Assembly: GCA_035388585.1 (NCBI GenBank)
Contig: DAOOQE010000009.1
Span: 1 to 42,944, forward strand
Length of the DNA stretch: 42,944 nucleotides
Reading direction: 5' to 3'
Source: CAG-492 sp035388585
GTDB lineage: Bacteria; Bacillota; Clostridia; TANB77; CAG-508
Position numbers and translations under genes: made by a program. Shown here one piece after another: positions 1 to 14,627 of the stretch; the first letter of the stretch is position 1; each line of letters opens with the position of its first letter. The notes below the pieces were generated by a model. It saw only the letters and a program-made list of their open reading frames with translations, was not told the DNA's origin and ran no database searches.

Positions 1-1881
1 TATTCATTATATAATGATAAATTAGATATATTAAATAAATTATATCAATTTGAAAATAAGATTTATTATAAAAAAGTATTAATAGATAATACAAAGGTTA
101 CACAATAGACTATAAATTTAATAACTTATTATTCTATTGACATAGATGAAGATGAAACTTAGTTTTCATTAAAAAACATTGGATATTTATATATTGGAAA
201 TCAACAAATAGAATATAATATATTGTTTTAGGAAAATAAGTTATATTATGGAGATGTTGAAATAGGGTTTATACAGTCATCAATAAAAAAATTTAATTTA
301 TTTATTAGAAAAGTTTTTTTAGATTCTATAATTGGAAATTCAAAATATTTACAATATATTAAATATGATATAGACTATGATAAAGTTATTACAAATGAAA
401 CTTATAATGAATTTGAATTTATTGATTCAACTGACAATGTTTTAAAATTTAGTCTACGAATATTAAAGAATTTTAGATTAAGAAAAGGAACACTTAAAAT
501 ACATATATTACCAAAAAATTTAGATGATATTATTTTATATGATAATCATCATGGAGAACTTGTATTTGTATATCCTGAGCCAAATAAATATGTAGACTAT
601 ATAAATTAGTAGTGCTCAAAAATAGGAATATTAATAAAAAATTATGATAAACAATAGGATTCTCAAAATAATTTAGAATATATTTATGGTAAAATTTATA
701 ATCAAATTTTAACACTAAATGAATATCTAACTGAGTTAGTATAGAGTGGCACAAATCAATTTGAAATATTTGATAAAATTAGAGAACATTTAATAGAAAA
801 AACAATGGAAGATATTTTATTAGATAAAAATACATTGAGCACACCATTAAAAGATGAGGAATGGATTACTAAAATTATTGATGATAATTTCCTATCAATA
901 TCTTAGAATATTTAGGGCACAATTGATTATAATACTAATACCATAGAAATAGATAAAAATTTTATTAAGTTTTACGATTTAGAAGAAAAAGATATATCAA
1001 TAGATGATATAGAAGAAGAATTACTCGATACTCCCGAATTGATTTGGGAAGATGTAAAATTTTCTGATTATTGTTTTTATGATCCAAAATTTGAAATACA
1101 TTATATATTAAAATGCCTTTTGCAAGATTATGACATATATAATATATATCTTTCATTACAACAAAAAACAACAAATTTTATACTATCAAAATATATATTA
1201 AATGAAATAAATAACAAAACTTTACAAGAACTTGAAAAGCTTAGCTCATTAACATATTATAGAATGATTGTTGCAAATACATATTTATCAACTGCTCAAT
1301 ACAACACAACGCTTACAGTTGAAAAAAATACTGTATATCCTATAATATTTAATAAATTAAAGCAAGAAATATTTGAAATGAATGATTATAGTAGTTTAAT
1401 ATTTAAGTTTAATATAACATTCAGTAATTTTATGAATTTAATAAATTTTACCAAATTACAATATATGTATGATACATCTTTAAATGAAATATACAATAAA
1501 AATAGAATTTTGCTTTCTACATCAAATTCTAATATTTTTATAAAATTACTTAATCAATTAAACACAGAAATAAAAGAAAGTCAATTTTATTAGTAGAATA
1601 ATTATATTCTAAATGAAAAAAAAGATTTAAATATAAATAAATTATCAAATTTTAAAAATTATAGTTATATAAATTAGTTTGATTCTACATTAAAAGATAC
1701 TAATTTTATTGAATACTTTATTCAGTTCAATATAAACAGTTTTTACAATATGGATTTTTTTGAAAACAAATCTAAGATCATAAGCAGTAATATTATAACT
1801 AATGAATTACAACTACTAAAATTGGAAAAATTGGAATTTTATATTAAACAATAGTCACAAACATTCTATTACAAATGGTGA
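1..1881 (+). CDS. Large protein of unknown function, 5' end outside window (TAG-recoded)
   Basis: The frame is open from the first base to a TGA and contains about 15 in-frame TAG codons; 626 residues are visible and the start lies upstream. I recognise no domain. It is rich in Asn, Ile, Leu, Tyr and Lys with no membrane segment or signal peptide. It is followed after 7 bases by the next gene and heads the run of tail/fibre genes, so a virion structural role (baseplate or fibre) is an inference from position only. Read with TAG as stop it would break into short fragments, whereas with TAG as sense it is uninterrupted. Confidence 0.75.
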
Positions 1882-1888
1882 ATTTTGT

Positions 1889-4768
1889 ATGAATTAGAAA
1901 TTGTTCAATTTAGAATATGTATTATATGGAAATAAAAATAATATTAAGTTTTTTAATATAATAAACAATATAAATTCGAAAAATATAATGGGTTCTTATT
2001 TTGTAATTCCATTTAATGTCCAAGATATAGAAGAATATGAAAATAATTTAAAAAAAATATAGTATGATAAAAATTCAAATTATTTTGAAATAAATAGTAA
2101 TTTTTTGAAATATAATCATTTATCTTATTTTGAGCCAAATAACAGTTATTACATAGATATATCATTAGAACTTTCTAAATTTTTAAATACAAATATTGTA
2201 AATAATTATAATAATTTCAAAGATATAAAAAAAATAGCTTTATATATGAAAAATGAAAGTGGAAAGTTTGGTGAATATAAATTATAGACTTTTTTTGGTG
2301 ATGAATGCCAAGTAAAATTAATTGGTGATTCCACTAAAAATGAATTTTTATTTAGTTTATTTAAATATTATAAAATATATAACAATAGTATTCCAAATGA
2401 ATATAAATTATTTATTCCAAAAGATTCATTAAATCCATATTAGAATCAAACTATTTTACTATGGAAATATAATAATATAGACGATGTAATGTATCTTTGG
2501 CAAGATGAATTAAGAGATATCTCTATTTTAAATGGTTATGAAACATAGGAAAATTTATGTTTAGATATGTATAAGTATTGTTCAACAATAGATTTAGTAG
2601 AAATAAAAGAACAGCTTTTAGAACAAATTTTAGAGTTAGTAAATACTAATGAAACAAAATAGTAGTTTTACTTTTTTTCTATATTAAATGCTATGCACAA
2701 ATAGAATCTATAGAATTTAAAATTAAATTTAACTTAGTTGAAAGATTTATCATAGTTTTATAATATTTTAATATAGAAAAATGAACTTAATAAATTTATT
2801 GATGGAAATATTGTTGTTTTTATAACACAAGAAGCTATTAGTGAATTAGTTAGTAACAATAGTAATCTTTACATTTTTTTTGAAAATATAGAAATGAAAG
2901 AATATGATGACTTTTCTCTATCATAGGAAAAATTTAATACCCATAATGAAATAACTTACTCAAATAAATATTTTTATTTAAAAACCCCAAAATCTGTATG
3001 GGATACATATGTGGAAATGATAGAATCATTTAGTATTAAAGATAACACTATATATAATAGATTAAAAAATCTATCTATTTTTAATATTTCTTCAAATTTT
3101 CCAATATCACTTATTAAAGGCACTCAGCCGAATTTTTTATATGAAAATTTTAAAGTTTCACCATTCATATTAGAAAAAAAGATAATAATATTTGGAAAAA
3201 GAAAATTGAATGAAAATATAACAATAGATTATGGAAAAAGATTTAAAAATTTTAGGCAAAAAGATTTTGAGTTATAGAAAGGTATAGTACCATTTACATT
3301 TGCAATTTTTATATAGGATGAATTAAATAAAATAGACTACTCTATTTTTTATAAATCAGAAATATATAAAACAAAATAGCACAAGCAATATTAGTTTTCG
3401 TTATTATATGATTATCCAATTGCACAATTTTCAACAAATGAAATACTTGAATTACTATATACCCCAAAATCACTTGAATCTAAAAAAATATTGATGAATT
3501 TGTATAAGCAAGAAGAGCAATTTGTAAATAAAGAAATTTAGTTATTTAATAACATAAATCATATGTTAAATAAATAGATAGAAAATAATAACAAGTAGTT
3601 TAATAAAAATAATATAAAAGAATATCTAACAGATATTGGGTTTGATATGGAGCAAGATAATTATAATGTGTACGGATTTATAAAAACATATGATAGTTCA
3701 GATGATACGTTATCCAATTTAGTATGTGGTATAATTCAATACACATCGTGTTCAATTTTTATGTATTATAAAAATACTAATTTAGATAAAGAGAATTTAA
3801 TATTAAATAATTATAAATATATGTATCTTGATTTTAGTTATTATCAATTTGTATCAAATAGTGATTTATTAAATCATAGAAAATTTTATAATATTAAAAA
3901 AAATATTGAAGTTGTATAGTGTACAAAAAATAATGTGAAAATATTAGATTCAGAATAGTATAATATAATTTATATAGACGGTATAAAATTAAATGAAAAT
4001 GATTTAGTATTATTAGTAAATCAATAGAATACAAATACCAATGGTATATTTAAATATATAGATAATAATTTAGTCTATCAAAAATTTGATTATTCAACTG
4101 TTGTAATAAATGTATTAAATGGATATACAAATAATGGTACTCAATGGATATATAAAAAAGAATTTGGATTTTACCAAAATATAAATAGTAATTTAGTTAT
4201 ACAATCTGATGAGCAATTAAAAAATGTTATTTTTAATGATTATTTTAAATATTATGAAATAGATAATATAGTGTATTTACCATTCTTTTCAAAAATTCAT
4301 GGTATAAATAAAATTGATAGATATACTGATATGGAATTAAAATTATAGATATATGATATACCTTTATTATATTTTGGTCAATTAAGTTCTAATAGAATAT
4401 TTAAAGACTTTAATTCTAATAATATTACTTATTCTAAAATAGAAGGGACATTGCCAATTATAATAAAAAATTTTACAAATATAGAAGGATATATTCCAAT
4501 ATGTGGATTCTATTTTGAAGATAATATAAAAATGTTAAAACGAATTGCTTAGTATATACCAATAGAATTGGATACAAAACAATTATTTATAAATAAAAAA
4601 GTTTATATTAAAAATTTAGATATTCTTAATGATATAAATATATCTGAGCAATCTTTTAGTTAGCTTAATATAAAAACAAATATTTTAGAAGTAACTTTAT
4701 AGTATAATCTTAAAAAGGTTAAATAGAAAAAAATAAAAATATTTTTTGAGGTGACTACAAATGGCTGA
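1889..4768 (+). CDS. Large tail-fibre/baseplate-like protein (TAG-recoded)
   Basis: 959 codons from ATG, with GGTGA just upstream, to TGA; many internal TAG codons, the first at codon 3. Around codons 690-720 there is a segment IDGIKLNENDLVLLVNQ, then TAG, then an NGIF motif. This resembles the short domain of many phage fibre and virion surface proteins with the pattern DGxxLxxGDxVLVxNQxxxxxNGIY. The rest is unrecognised. It overlaps the next gene by 8 bases (TGA inside the start region), which implies translational coupling. A structural role rests on that motif plus position; the exact role (fibre, baseplate, tail spike) cannot be told. Confidence 0.75.
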
Positions 4769-7700
4769 AATACTAATAAATATTGAATATAAATTAATAT
4801 ATTCACCAACCAGTTCTAATTTATTTTTTTGTGGGTATAATTATAACCATTTATTAGGAATTGATAATCGTCCAGAAACTACATATTTTAAAAATATTGC
4901 AAAACACCCATATCATATAACTTAGAAAAAAATTGTACGCAATGGATATAATATATATGCATTAGATTCTAATAATATATTACATATTTGGGGGTATACT
5001 GGAACTTATTATTATAATCTAAATATGTTATCATCTTCTTTTTATTTTATTCCACGTAAATTTTCAGATATTCAATGGAAAGATTTTACTTAGACACAAG
5101 ATTATGTATTATAGATTAGAAATGAGGATAATAAATTATTTGGTTGCGGTGAAAATTCAAGTGGATAGTTGGGTATGCAAGATGTAGCTATTGGCGATTA
5201 CATTGAAGTATCACAAATTGGGAATACATCTTGGAAATCTGTATATACATATGAACATTATGGTAATTTTTCATTTGCTATTAGATTAGATGATAATATA
5301 TTATTTGGTTGGGGTTATAATGAAGAAAATAATTTAGGTTTGGGTTATTCGAGTACAATAGAATATTCCCCTATACAAATCGGAACTACTTAGTGGAAAA
5401 CTATTTATTCAAATTACAGTGAAATAACATTTGCATTGGCTAATGAAAATAATTTATTATTTGGTTGGGGCAGTAATTATTATGGGGAACTTGGGATAGG
5501 GAATACTATTGATTCATTTATATATACACCAATTCAAATTGGTTTAACTTCTTGGAAAAAAATATAGGTTGGTTCGGGTTTTGTTTTAGCAATTAGAGAA
5601 TCAGATAATAAATTATTTGGTTGGGGTTATAATGGGAATTCTGAACTTGGTATTATATCTAATGATTATATATATTCACCAATTCAACTTGGTGAAACTT
5701 CTTGGAAAGATATTATTTAGTATTCAAATTCTATTTTTGCAATTAAAGAAGACAATAATTAGGTATTTACTTGGGGATGTAATAGCAGCTATAACCTTGG
5801 AATTGGTATTGCATAGGATATAAAAATACCAATTGAACATAATGTATTAACTAAATTATTAAATAATAATTGTTTTGGAGAAAATATAGAATCTTAGCCT
5901 TGTGCATGGAAAACAGATAATGAATTATCTATGTTTATTATTGAATCACAAAATAATGAATATACCCCAATGATAATTCTAATAAATTATGTGTTAGACT
6001 TAGGTAGTAATAATACTGTATTAAATTTAATTTCACCTTAGGCAAATTCAATAGATATTAGTAGGACAATTATTAATTTTGCATGGGAGCTTTCATCAAA
6101 TATTGGAAATTTGATAGTTTATAAAGTATTTTTATTAAAATTACCTTTTTAGGTAATGGCAAAGACTTGGGGGGATGATTGGTTCTATCATCCAGAAGAT
6201 AAGTATGCAAAATTACTTGTTTATACTACAAATACTGAGTATAACTATATATTAAACGAAGAAGAAAAATTAGATATGCTATCAAGATATTATTAGGTTA
6301 TAATATAGGAAGATTATACAAATGAAACTGTAATTATATCAAATGAATAGTCTTTTATTACATAGTGTGATGATCCAGAAATTATAGGTTCACTTTATAA
6401 TATATTTCCTTAGAATAATTAGGTTAATCAATAGTTAGAAAACTTATAGTTTGAATGGTCTTAGATTAATTAGGTTTAGTATGAATTTTTATTACAAAAA
6501 GAATCTGAAAATTTTATAAAAATTAAAGACAACTTAGTAACTAATAATTTTACATATAATATAAAAAGTTTTTAGTTAGAACCAAATACCACATATAGTT
6601 GGAAAATACGATAGAAAAACAAATGTAACTATATAGAAAGCGAGCCTTTTACATTTAAAACCACTACTGATACTATTTAGTTATCCCCATTTTTATTAAA
6701 AGTTCCATATAATAATACTATTTTAAATATTCTTGAAACAAGTGAATTATTATTTAGTTGGCAAAATACAGATATTGATGAAGACCCAGAAGGATTAATT
6801 AATACAAACGTATTAGATGCTGGAATACAATTTAATAGAATGGGAACATATTATATAAACTCTGATAATGAACTATATTTATTTGGGTTTTTCCCAGATA
6901 ATCCAACGTTTGATTACCCAGAAGGAGTTTCATATGATTCAACAACTAAATTTATAAACAAAATACCATATGCTACAAATGTAAAATATGCTAATGTTGG
7001 CTATTTTACATGTTAGTATATAGATTTAGATGATAAATTATATATAACTGGTCGAAATTTTTATTTTTCTGTTGTACCTTTTTTAATAGATACAATAACT
7101 GGTGGAACAAATAGCAATATACTTGTTTTACCTTCAGAAGAATTACAACCCACAATGAATAATGTAAGACAATAGATTTGTTATCCAAACATAACTTTGA
7201 TATTAGATAATAATAGTAATTTATTTATTATTGGAACTATAGATTCTAATGGTGTAACTTTACCAAATAATAATTATTTGGCAAATCAGTATAGTAATAA
7301 TATATTTTTATTTGATTTAGTTAATCCGATTGCTATTAATATTAAAAAAATTATGCAGTATAGAAATTAGCAAGGTGATACGGAAATTGGTTTAACTAAT
7401 ATATATATTATAACAAATAATGATAAATTATATATACTACAAGATTTAATAAATTTAAACTCTGAGCTATAGTCAAATATAAAAGACGTAACATTAAATA
7501 AAGATGGGTTATTATATTATCTTAATATGAATAATGAATTATATAAAATAGATGGTACAAAAATTTAGGAAAATGTAAAAAGTTTGGGATTAGATTGTTA
7601 TATAGATACTGATAGTATTTAGCATGCAATAACAGAAATTACACATGGCAGTATTCTCCAATCTTACCCATATGCATAGTCGAATATTGTATTTACGAAT

Positions 7701-9137
7701 TGTAAAATTTAGAATATTTCTGATCATGTAGTTATTGTTACAAATCAAAACAAACTTATAACTTATGGTTGTCATAATTGTGGTGGATTAATGTGCTATC
7801 CAATACTTAATTTTCATAACAATTTTGCTGCATATAAAAATACATTTCACGGACCACTTGAAGAGTATAACCTATATTTAAAACAACCCAATAATAAAAT
7901 TAAACATATATCAGAAAAAGGCATTGGATATTGGGGATTTCATTATATTACAAATGATAATAGACTTTATGGACTTGGTAATAATTGGACAACAGATGCA
8001 TGTGCTATAAATCCTTTATTTTATGAAAATAGTAAGTAGACATTAAAAGATCATAATTTGTTTAGAAAAATATATTTTTAGGAAAATATAAAAAAAGTTA
8101 TTACTTAGTGGTATGGTGCATTTTATTTAACTTATGAAAATAAATTATATGCTATTGGAAATAACGAGTTTCTATGTACTGGAAAATGCATAATACCAGG
8201 AAATTGTGAAACCCCAAGAATGAATTTTATAGATTAGGTTCAGGAAAATGTTATTGATGTAGATGCAACATCTGGATATTTAAATATTATCTCTTTTATT
8301 ACAGAAAACAATAACTTATATATGTATGGATATAATGAAAATTATATATTGAGTTTATCAGAAAATACACCAGTAGAAACAATAATTGAATTAAATTTAG
8401 ATGAACCATATTTTATAAATTAGAAAAAATCAAATATTGGATGGTTTTATGCTTAGTAGATAATAGATTTAGATTATAATTTATATATAGTTGGGGCAAA
8501 TGACTGTTACATATGTTCACTTGGTGTAAATATGTCAGAATATGTATTAGATATGTCAACTCAAATTTAGAATAATATTATAGATGTTTCAATTGGAAAT
8601 AATCACACTTAGATTATTGATTCTGATTATAATTTATATATATTTGGTTGTAATCAAAATCATCAATGTAACCCTTTTGTATCATCATCTAACCTGATAA
8701 TATTTGATATAGATTTACCAATATAGACAAATATTAAATCAGTTAAATGCCAAATGGATTATACTTAGTTTTTAGATATAAATAATTGTTTATATATATT
8801 TGGAGATGAATGGAATACAACACCAGATAATTGTTTTACTCCAATAGCATATGATGTTATTGAATATTCAACATTCAGCCATTATATATTATTTATAAAT
8901 TCAAAACAGCAATTATATATATTAAATACTGAATCTTGTGGGAATATTTTCCCACAAGAAATATTATAGGAAATTGGCATTAACTTGAATTAGATAGATT
9001 AGAATCCTTTAATATCAGAAAATATAGAAAAAATAATAAATAAAAAATATGATATATATTTATAGAAAGGAAATAGTTAGTATAAAAAGATTTAGGAAAA
9101 TTTAGAAGAATGTGAGTTTACATATAAAAGGGTGTGA
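4761..9137 (+). CDS. RCC1-repeat / FN3 / RCC1-repeat virion protein (TAG-recoded)
   Basis: 1458 codons, ATG with GAGGTGACT upstream, ending at TGA. Codons about 60-370 carry RCC1-type repeats: FGWGYNEENNLGLG, FGWGSNYYGELGIG and FGWGYNGNSELGI, each followed by a spaced SPIQ(I/L)G and a SWK turn. Codons about 420-675 look like fibronectin-III modules (YSWKIR-TAG-KNKC). A second, more divergent RCC1-like block follows (LYGLGNNW, LYAIGNNE, LYIFGCNQNHQC). RCC1 repeats fold as a beta-propeller used for protein or glycan binding, so two propellers bridged by FN3 modules suit a host-surface-binding fibre. In one repeat the motif is YVL-TAG-IRNEDNKLFG, in another FVLAIRESDNKLFG with GCA, so TAG sits where its paralogue has Ala. 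Function is inferred; the repeats are seen directly. Confidence 0.85.
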
Positions 9138-9146
9138 AATAATTTT

Positions 9147-11876
9147 ATGGCAAACAATGATTTTTTATTAGACCCATCTTCTATATATAAGTGGAAAATA
9201 GTTAAAAAATCAAATAGTAATGAAATAACATCAGATGTATTTTATTTTAAAACTGGTGATTGCTTAATACCAAATGATTTTAGTATTTTAAATATTGAAG
9301 ATACTTAGAGTAATATAGATAAAATACATATTATTGAATGGGAAGATTAGAGTTCAGAATTTATAAATGTTACAAAATATTTGGTATTTATTGGATTTAT
9401 GGAAGAATCTTTAGATTTAGTATATGAAACTAATGATTCAAATACCTTATCTTATACATTTAATGGTGTATTAAATACAAATTATGTTTGTGTTATACGA
9501 TAGATCAACGATTGTGGAATTAAAGATACCCCAATAGTACATTATAAAACAAAAGAATTTGATCAAGCTCCAACTGTTTCTATTGTTTAGCCAACTTATA
9601 ATAGTATAATTTCAAATACAACCACTTTAATTTGGTAGTAGCAAAAATAGAAATATTTTAAAATATATATTGGAGTAAATAGTGAACTAACTGAGCAAGA
9701 TTTGGTGGAAGATAATTACGAAAATACAACATATTTTATGCAAAATTTAATTTCAAATACTTTTTATTATTGGAAAATAATTTAGGTAAATGATATAAAT
9801 ACATATTCAACTTAGGTATCATACTTTAAAGTTGAAAAATTTGTTGAACCACCAACAAATATTCAGCTTTTAACTCCACAATATAACCAATTAAATGTTA
9901 GTTGGAATATAACATTTGACTGGAATTAGGAAAATGCAGAATATTATGACATAATAATTTATAAGTTATTGTATCAAAATGATTGTGAAACATTTATAGA
10001 AGAACAGATTTTTCAACAAAATAATATAATAAATAAATATTTTTATTTACAAAATATTTTGTTATATACAAAAAGTGATTGCTTGCAATCTGATAGTTAT
10101 GCACAAACACATGGTTGGAAGGTAATTTAGAAAAATTCAAAAGGAACATTAGAAAGCCCTATACATTATTTTAGACTTAAATCTTGTAATTCGTAGCCAA
10201 TAGTTCCTATTATAATAAAACCAGAATTAAATAATACTGTATCCATATTAGAAGATATTGAAATACAATGGTCTGGTTCATAGAATACAATGTATTATGA
10301 TATATATCTTGGTCTTTCAAATAATAATTTATATAAATATTAGCAGAATGTAGTAAATACAAATTCATATTTAATAGATAAAACTACTTTAGATATTAAT
10401 AAAACATATTATATAAAAATTATATAGTATAATGAATGTGGTTATTAGGAATCTAATATAATTTCTTTTATAACACTCTCATGTTTAGAAATACCATCTA
10501 CTCCAATTTTAATTTTTCCACAAAATGCAAAAATAAATATATAGTTAAAAGATGTATCATTAGTTTGGAACGTATCCCAAAAATAGAATAAATATCAATT
10601 ATATTTTGGTGATAACCTAAATCTAACAGAGTTTAATAAAATACAAAATTTGCAAGGGACTTCCTATACAATATAGGAATTGAATAGAAATACAACTTAT
10701 TATTGGAAAGTTATTTAGGAAAATGATTGTGGCTTATCTCATTCATCACAAACTTATTATTTTAAAACATAGGATTGTACAGAAAACCCATCTAATTTTA
10801 ATTTATTATCACCAAGCAATTTAGCAGCAAATTTATCAAATAGTGTATTACTTGTTTGGGAAAATTAGGAAGGATAGGCATTCTATGATATATATATTAA
10901 GAAATCTGATTTTATAAAATTTCATTGCACAAAATCTAACAATCAAGTAAATAGCTATTTAATAGATAATTTAGAGCAAGATACAATTTATGAATGGTAT
11001 ATTATATAGAGAAATTATTGTGGTGATACAAAATCAAATCAAACAAATAGATTTCAAACATCTTTTTAGAAAGATTGTTTAATTCCAATTTCTCCAAAAA
11101 ATCCATATCCTTAGAATAATGAAATAAATGTTGATGCAGAAAATATTGCATTACGATGGCAAAAAAGTATTGGAAAAGAACCTATAAAATATACTGTATA
11201 TTTAGATGAAAATCAAAACCCATCTACTATTTTAACTATAAAAGATTATGATAAATAGACTATGTCAATGTATTGTAAATATACAACTGATGTCGAAGAC
11301 GAAAAAATAGAAAATAAAAAACTTGTATTTTCATCTTATAATATTTAGAATGATGAAAGTTTATTATACCTATTTCCTTTAATTTAGCCAAGAAGAAATT
11401 ATTCTTTATCTTATGAAAGATATATATATTTTAAATAGGAAAATATAAGTTTATCAACAATCATTAGTAATTTACGATTATATTTAGATTTCTCTAATAG
11501 CTATGTAAATTTTATAGAAATGTATTTTTCTAATAGTGTATTATATACAGAACCGAAAAGATAGAATATATTAAGTAATAAAATGAAAGTTTTGCAAAAT
11601 TTGCCATTGCAAAATAATATAATGATAAATGGTAATTATAGTAGTAATCTAACCTTTTATAATACAATAACAAATTATTGTATTTTGCAACTTAAAATAA
11701 ACACATCTGAATTACATAATAGTATAAAAACTGGTACATTATGTTTGCAATATGATGAATTTATAAATAATTAGTTTTCATTAGAAAAAGGTAAACAATA
11801 TTATTGGAAAGTAGTTTAGGAAAATGAATGTGGTAAAGTAGAAAGTGAAATATGGAAATTTACAACAAAAGAATAA
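9147..11876 (+). CDS. Multi-FN3-repeat fibre-like protein (TAG-recoded)
   Basis: 909 codons, ATG to TAA, starting 9 bases after the previous stop behind AGGGTG. It is built of about seven related modules of roughly 90-110 residues. Each ends in a strand of the form YYWKVI-TAG-ENDCG (variants YYWKII-TAG-VND, YEWYII-TAG-RNYCG, YYWKVV-TAG-ENECG), the typical end of a fibronectin-III domain, where W.V.A.N..G is usual. Every copy uses TAG at that one position, where the family prefers Ala. No enzyme motif or membrane segment is seen. Such FN3 arrays decorate phage fibres, tails and capsids and bind carbohydrate or cell surface; that role is an inference here. Confidence 0.82.
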
Positions 11877-11918
11877 TTTCTATAAATAGAAACTATTAGT
11901 TTAGGGGGGGCAAAATTT

Positions 11919-13757
11919 ATGCCTAATGGAACATTTAATTTACCATTATAGATAGCTTCAGTTATTAGAAATAAAAGTAAAACATTTAATTTAATAGCAG
12001 CATTAACTTGTCAAGAGCCACAAATAACAAATTTTTCAACAACTGTTATAAATCATTAGTCAATTACAATATCGTTTAATCTGCAAAATTCTACAACACA
12101 TAGTGTAAAATAGAAAAAATCAACAGATACTCTTTTTGATTTAATTTGGATTTCAAATGCAAGTGGTTCTGGTGATAAATATTATACAATTTCAAATTTA
12201 GTTGCAGAAACTGAATATGTTTGGATAGTAGAATAGTCAAATCAATCAACAAATTGCAATATATGTACAGTAACTTCTTCTGTAACTTAGAATACAACTT
12301 GTATAACAGAAGAAGAACCTGTAGGTGATTGCCCATAGCCAATAATTACTAATTTAAGAACAGCATTAATATAGCATAATAAATTTACAATCAATTTTAA
12401 TATTGATTCAATAACTTATTTTCAAGTATATTATAAACAACAATCTTCTGAATAGTGGATATCATTAGTTTCAGGAGAAGTTGGAGGCACAAAAGAATTT
12501 ACAGTTGATAATCTTACTCAAAATACTTAGTATCAATGGAAGGTTTATTAGAAGAATGAAGATGTTATTTCTGGTTGTAATTTTACAGAATATACAACAA
12601 ATATAAATGATTCTAATACAAAAGTTACAACTGTTGCTTGTATACCAATAGAAACATAGCCTACTATTATTTTTCCGACAATAAATACTAATATTTATCA
12701 AAACCAAGAAATTGAAATTAAATTTGAAGAAAGTAATGGTACTGGTGTTTTATATAATATATATATAAATAATATAAATGTATTAACAGAACCATTATAT
12801 ACTAACAAATATATTTATAAATTTTAGAACATACAAGACTATGTAATTCAAATAGGATAGATAAATTCATGCACATTAGAAGAAATAAAATCTAATACAT
12901 TAACAATACAATAGAATAAAATAATTCCTTGTACAAGTTTAAATGGAATTATTAATTTTGTAACACCAATAGAAACTTCAATAATAGTATTAAATACCCC
13001 TTATAGAATAAGATGGACGGTACCACAAGGTACAAATATTAAATATAATGTTTATCTTATTACAGAAAGTGAAGATGTAAAAATTAATTTAATGCCATTA
13101 GAAAATCCTTATATTGATTATACATTTACACAATTTTAGAGATATTAGATAAAAGTAGTTTAGACAAATCCATGTTCTACAACACAAATAGAAAAAACCA
13201 CTATTATTGATTTTTCTAATTTTACAATTGAGCAAACAACAGAACTTGATATATTATGTACATATGGAGATTAGCCAGGTACAGAAATTGAAACTAATTT
13301 TTTACCTTTGTTTGGAAAAGATTCTTCACCATTAAGTTCCGTTATAGGAAATAGAATACGAATACCAACTACAGAAACATCTATAAAAACATCTTTTGAA
13401 AGATGGTTTAGAATACGTTGTAAAAAATTATAGCAAGATAAAAAAATTAAAAATTTTAAAGTTTACGTGTCCACTAATAAACCAACTGTTGGCTGCACTT
13501 TATATTATAAAACTACAAATATATATCAAACTCCACAAATGTATGTGGATAGTACATTTTTAACAAATAATGGGTTTTCTTTATTACAAGAATCAGATTT
13601 AAATTGTAATTTATATATAAATAATAGTTAGTCTGGAGAAATTATTTTAGAAAATACAAAAACAGATTTTGGTGTAATACTTTCAGAAATAACTTATGAA
13701 TAGATAGGTTCTATTGATTATATAATTTACATAACTTATGATGAACTTGATTTGTGA
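11919..13757 (+). CDS. FN3-repeat virion protein with distinct C-terminal domain (TAG-recoded)
   Basis: 612 codons; ATG 8 bases after a run of seven G that acts as ribosome binding site; ends at TGA. Four FN3-like units occupy the first two thirds (YVWIVE-TAG-SNQ, YQWKVY-TAG-KNED, IQIG-TAG-INSC, IKVV-TAG-TNPC), each with TAG at the same strand position as in the preceding gene. The last 180 codons are different and unrecognised. The first residues, MPNGTFNLPL, show no signal peptide. Together with the two previous genes it forms a cluster of FN3-bearing surface proteins, probably assembled on the tail or its fibres. That location is inferred from the neighbours. Confidence 0.78.
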
Positions 13758-13783
13758 TTTTTTAAAAAAGTTGGTGATACATT

Positions 13784-14608
13784 TTGTAGAAAAATACAAG
13801 ATAGGATTTCCCATATGTATTTAATGAAACTAATGACAGTAATATTCAAATATACACAACAGAAAATTTGCATACAGTTTCTGATTTATTACAAAGAAGT
13901 TATGTAAATGATGCTGTGTTAAATTATTTATAGTTTAATGAAACACAATAGCTTGTAACTGATGTTTGGTGTTTATTAGAAGATACATTTATGACAACAA
14001 ATAAATTATCAGATAAAGAATATACCATTTCAAATAAAGACAATGCAGAAATGTATAGTTATAAATAGTATTTATTAGATAATAATATACCATAGGAAAA
14101 TAAGCATTTTACAAGTATTTTTGAATTGAAAAAATTAAAAGTTGTATGGAAAGAATCAGCCAAAACACAAACTGATATCCAAAATGAAAGTAACCTACAA
14201 GTAATTTATATTAAAGATTTATATCCAAATGATTATCTTATAAAACCAGGAGATGTATTTAAAGACCCAATAGACCCTGATGATTTTTGGATTGTTAGTC
14301 AAATTACAGAAAACCATATTATGTATGACAAAATAAATAAAAAAAATATAACGATGTATACATTAAATATTTCAAGATTAAATTTAACAACAATATCTAA
14401 AACTATATGGGAGTACTATTTCCCAGATAAAACTCATTTTCAAGATTTAGAAAACCAACAAGAAAAAAGATTTGAAATTACTAATGGGAAACTTCCAATA
14501 GATCAACCATAGGAAAAAGAACCCGATTCTGATTATATAGAAAAAACTGTTGAAAATGAAAATTTAATAGAAGAAGTTGACATTGTTAAAGATTGGCTTT
14601 TAAAATAA
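13784..14608 (+). CDS. Tail-region protein of unknown function (TAG-recoded)
   Basis: 274 codons ending at TAA. I see no in-frame ATG at the front. TTG at 13784, seven bases after GTTGGTGA and directly followed by TAG, is the best start, but it is uncertain. The middle holds IKPGDVFKDPIDPDDFWIV, a compact beta-rich segment typical of small tail-completion or baseplate modules, yet I cannot assign a family. The C-terminal 30 codons are acidic (repeated Glu and Asp). It lies between the FN3 proteins and the genes leading to the sheath, consistent with a neck, baseplate or tail-completion role; that is inference. Confidence 0.65.
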
Positions 14609-14627
14609 TAAAAATTGGGTGAAAAGT

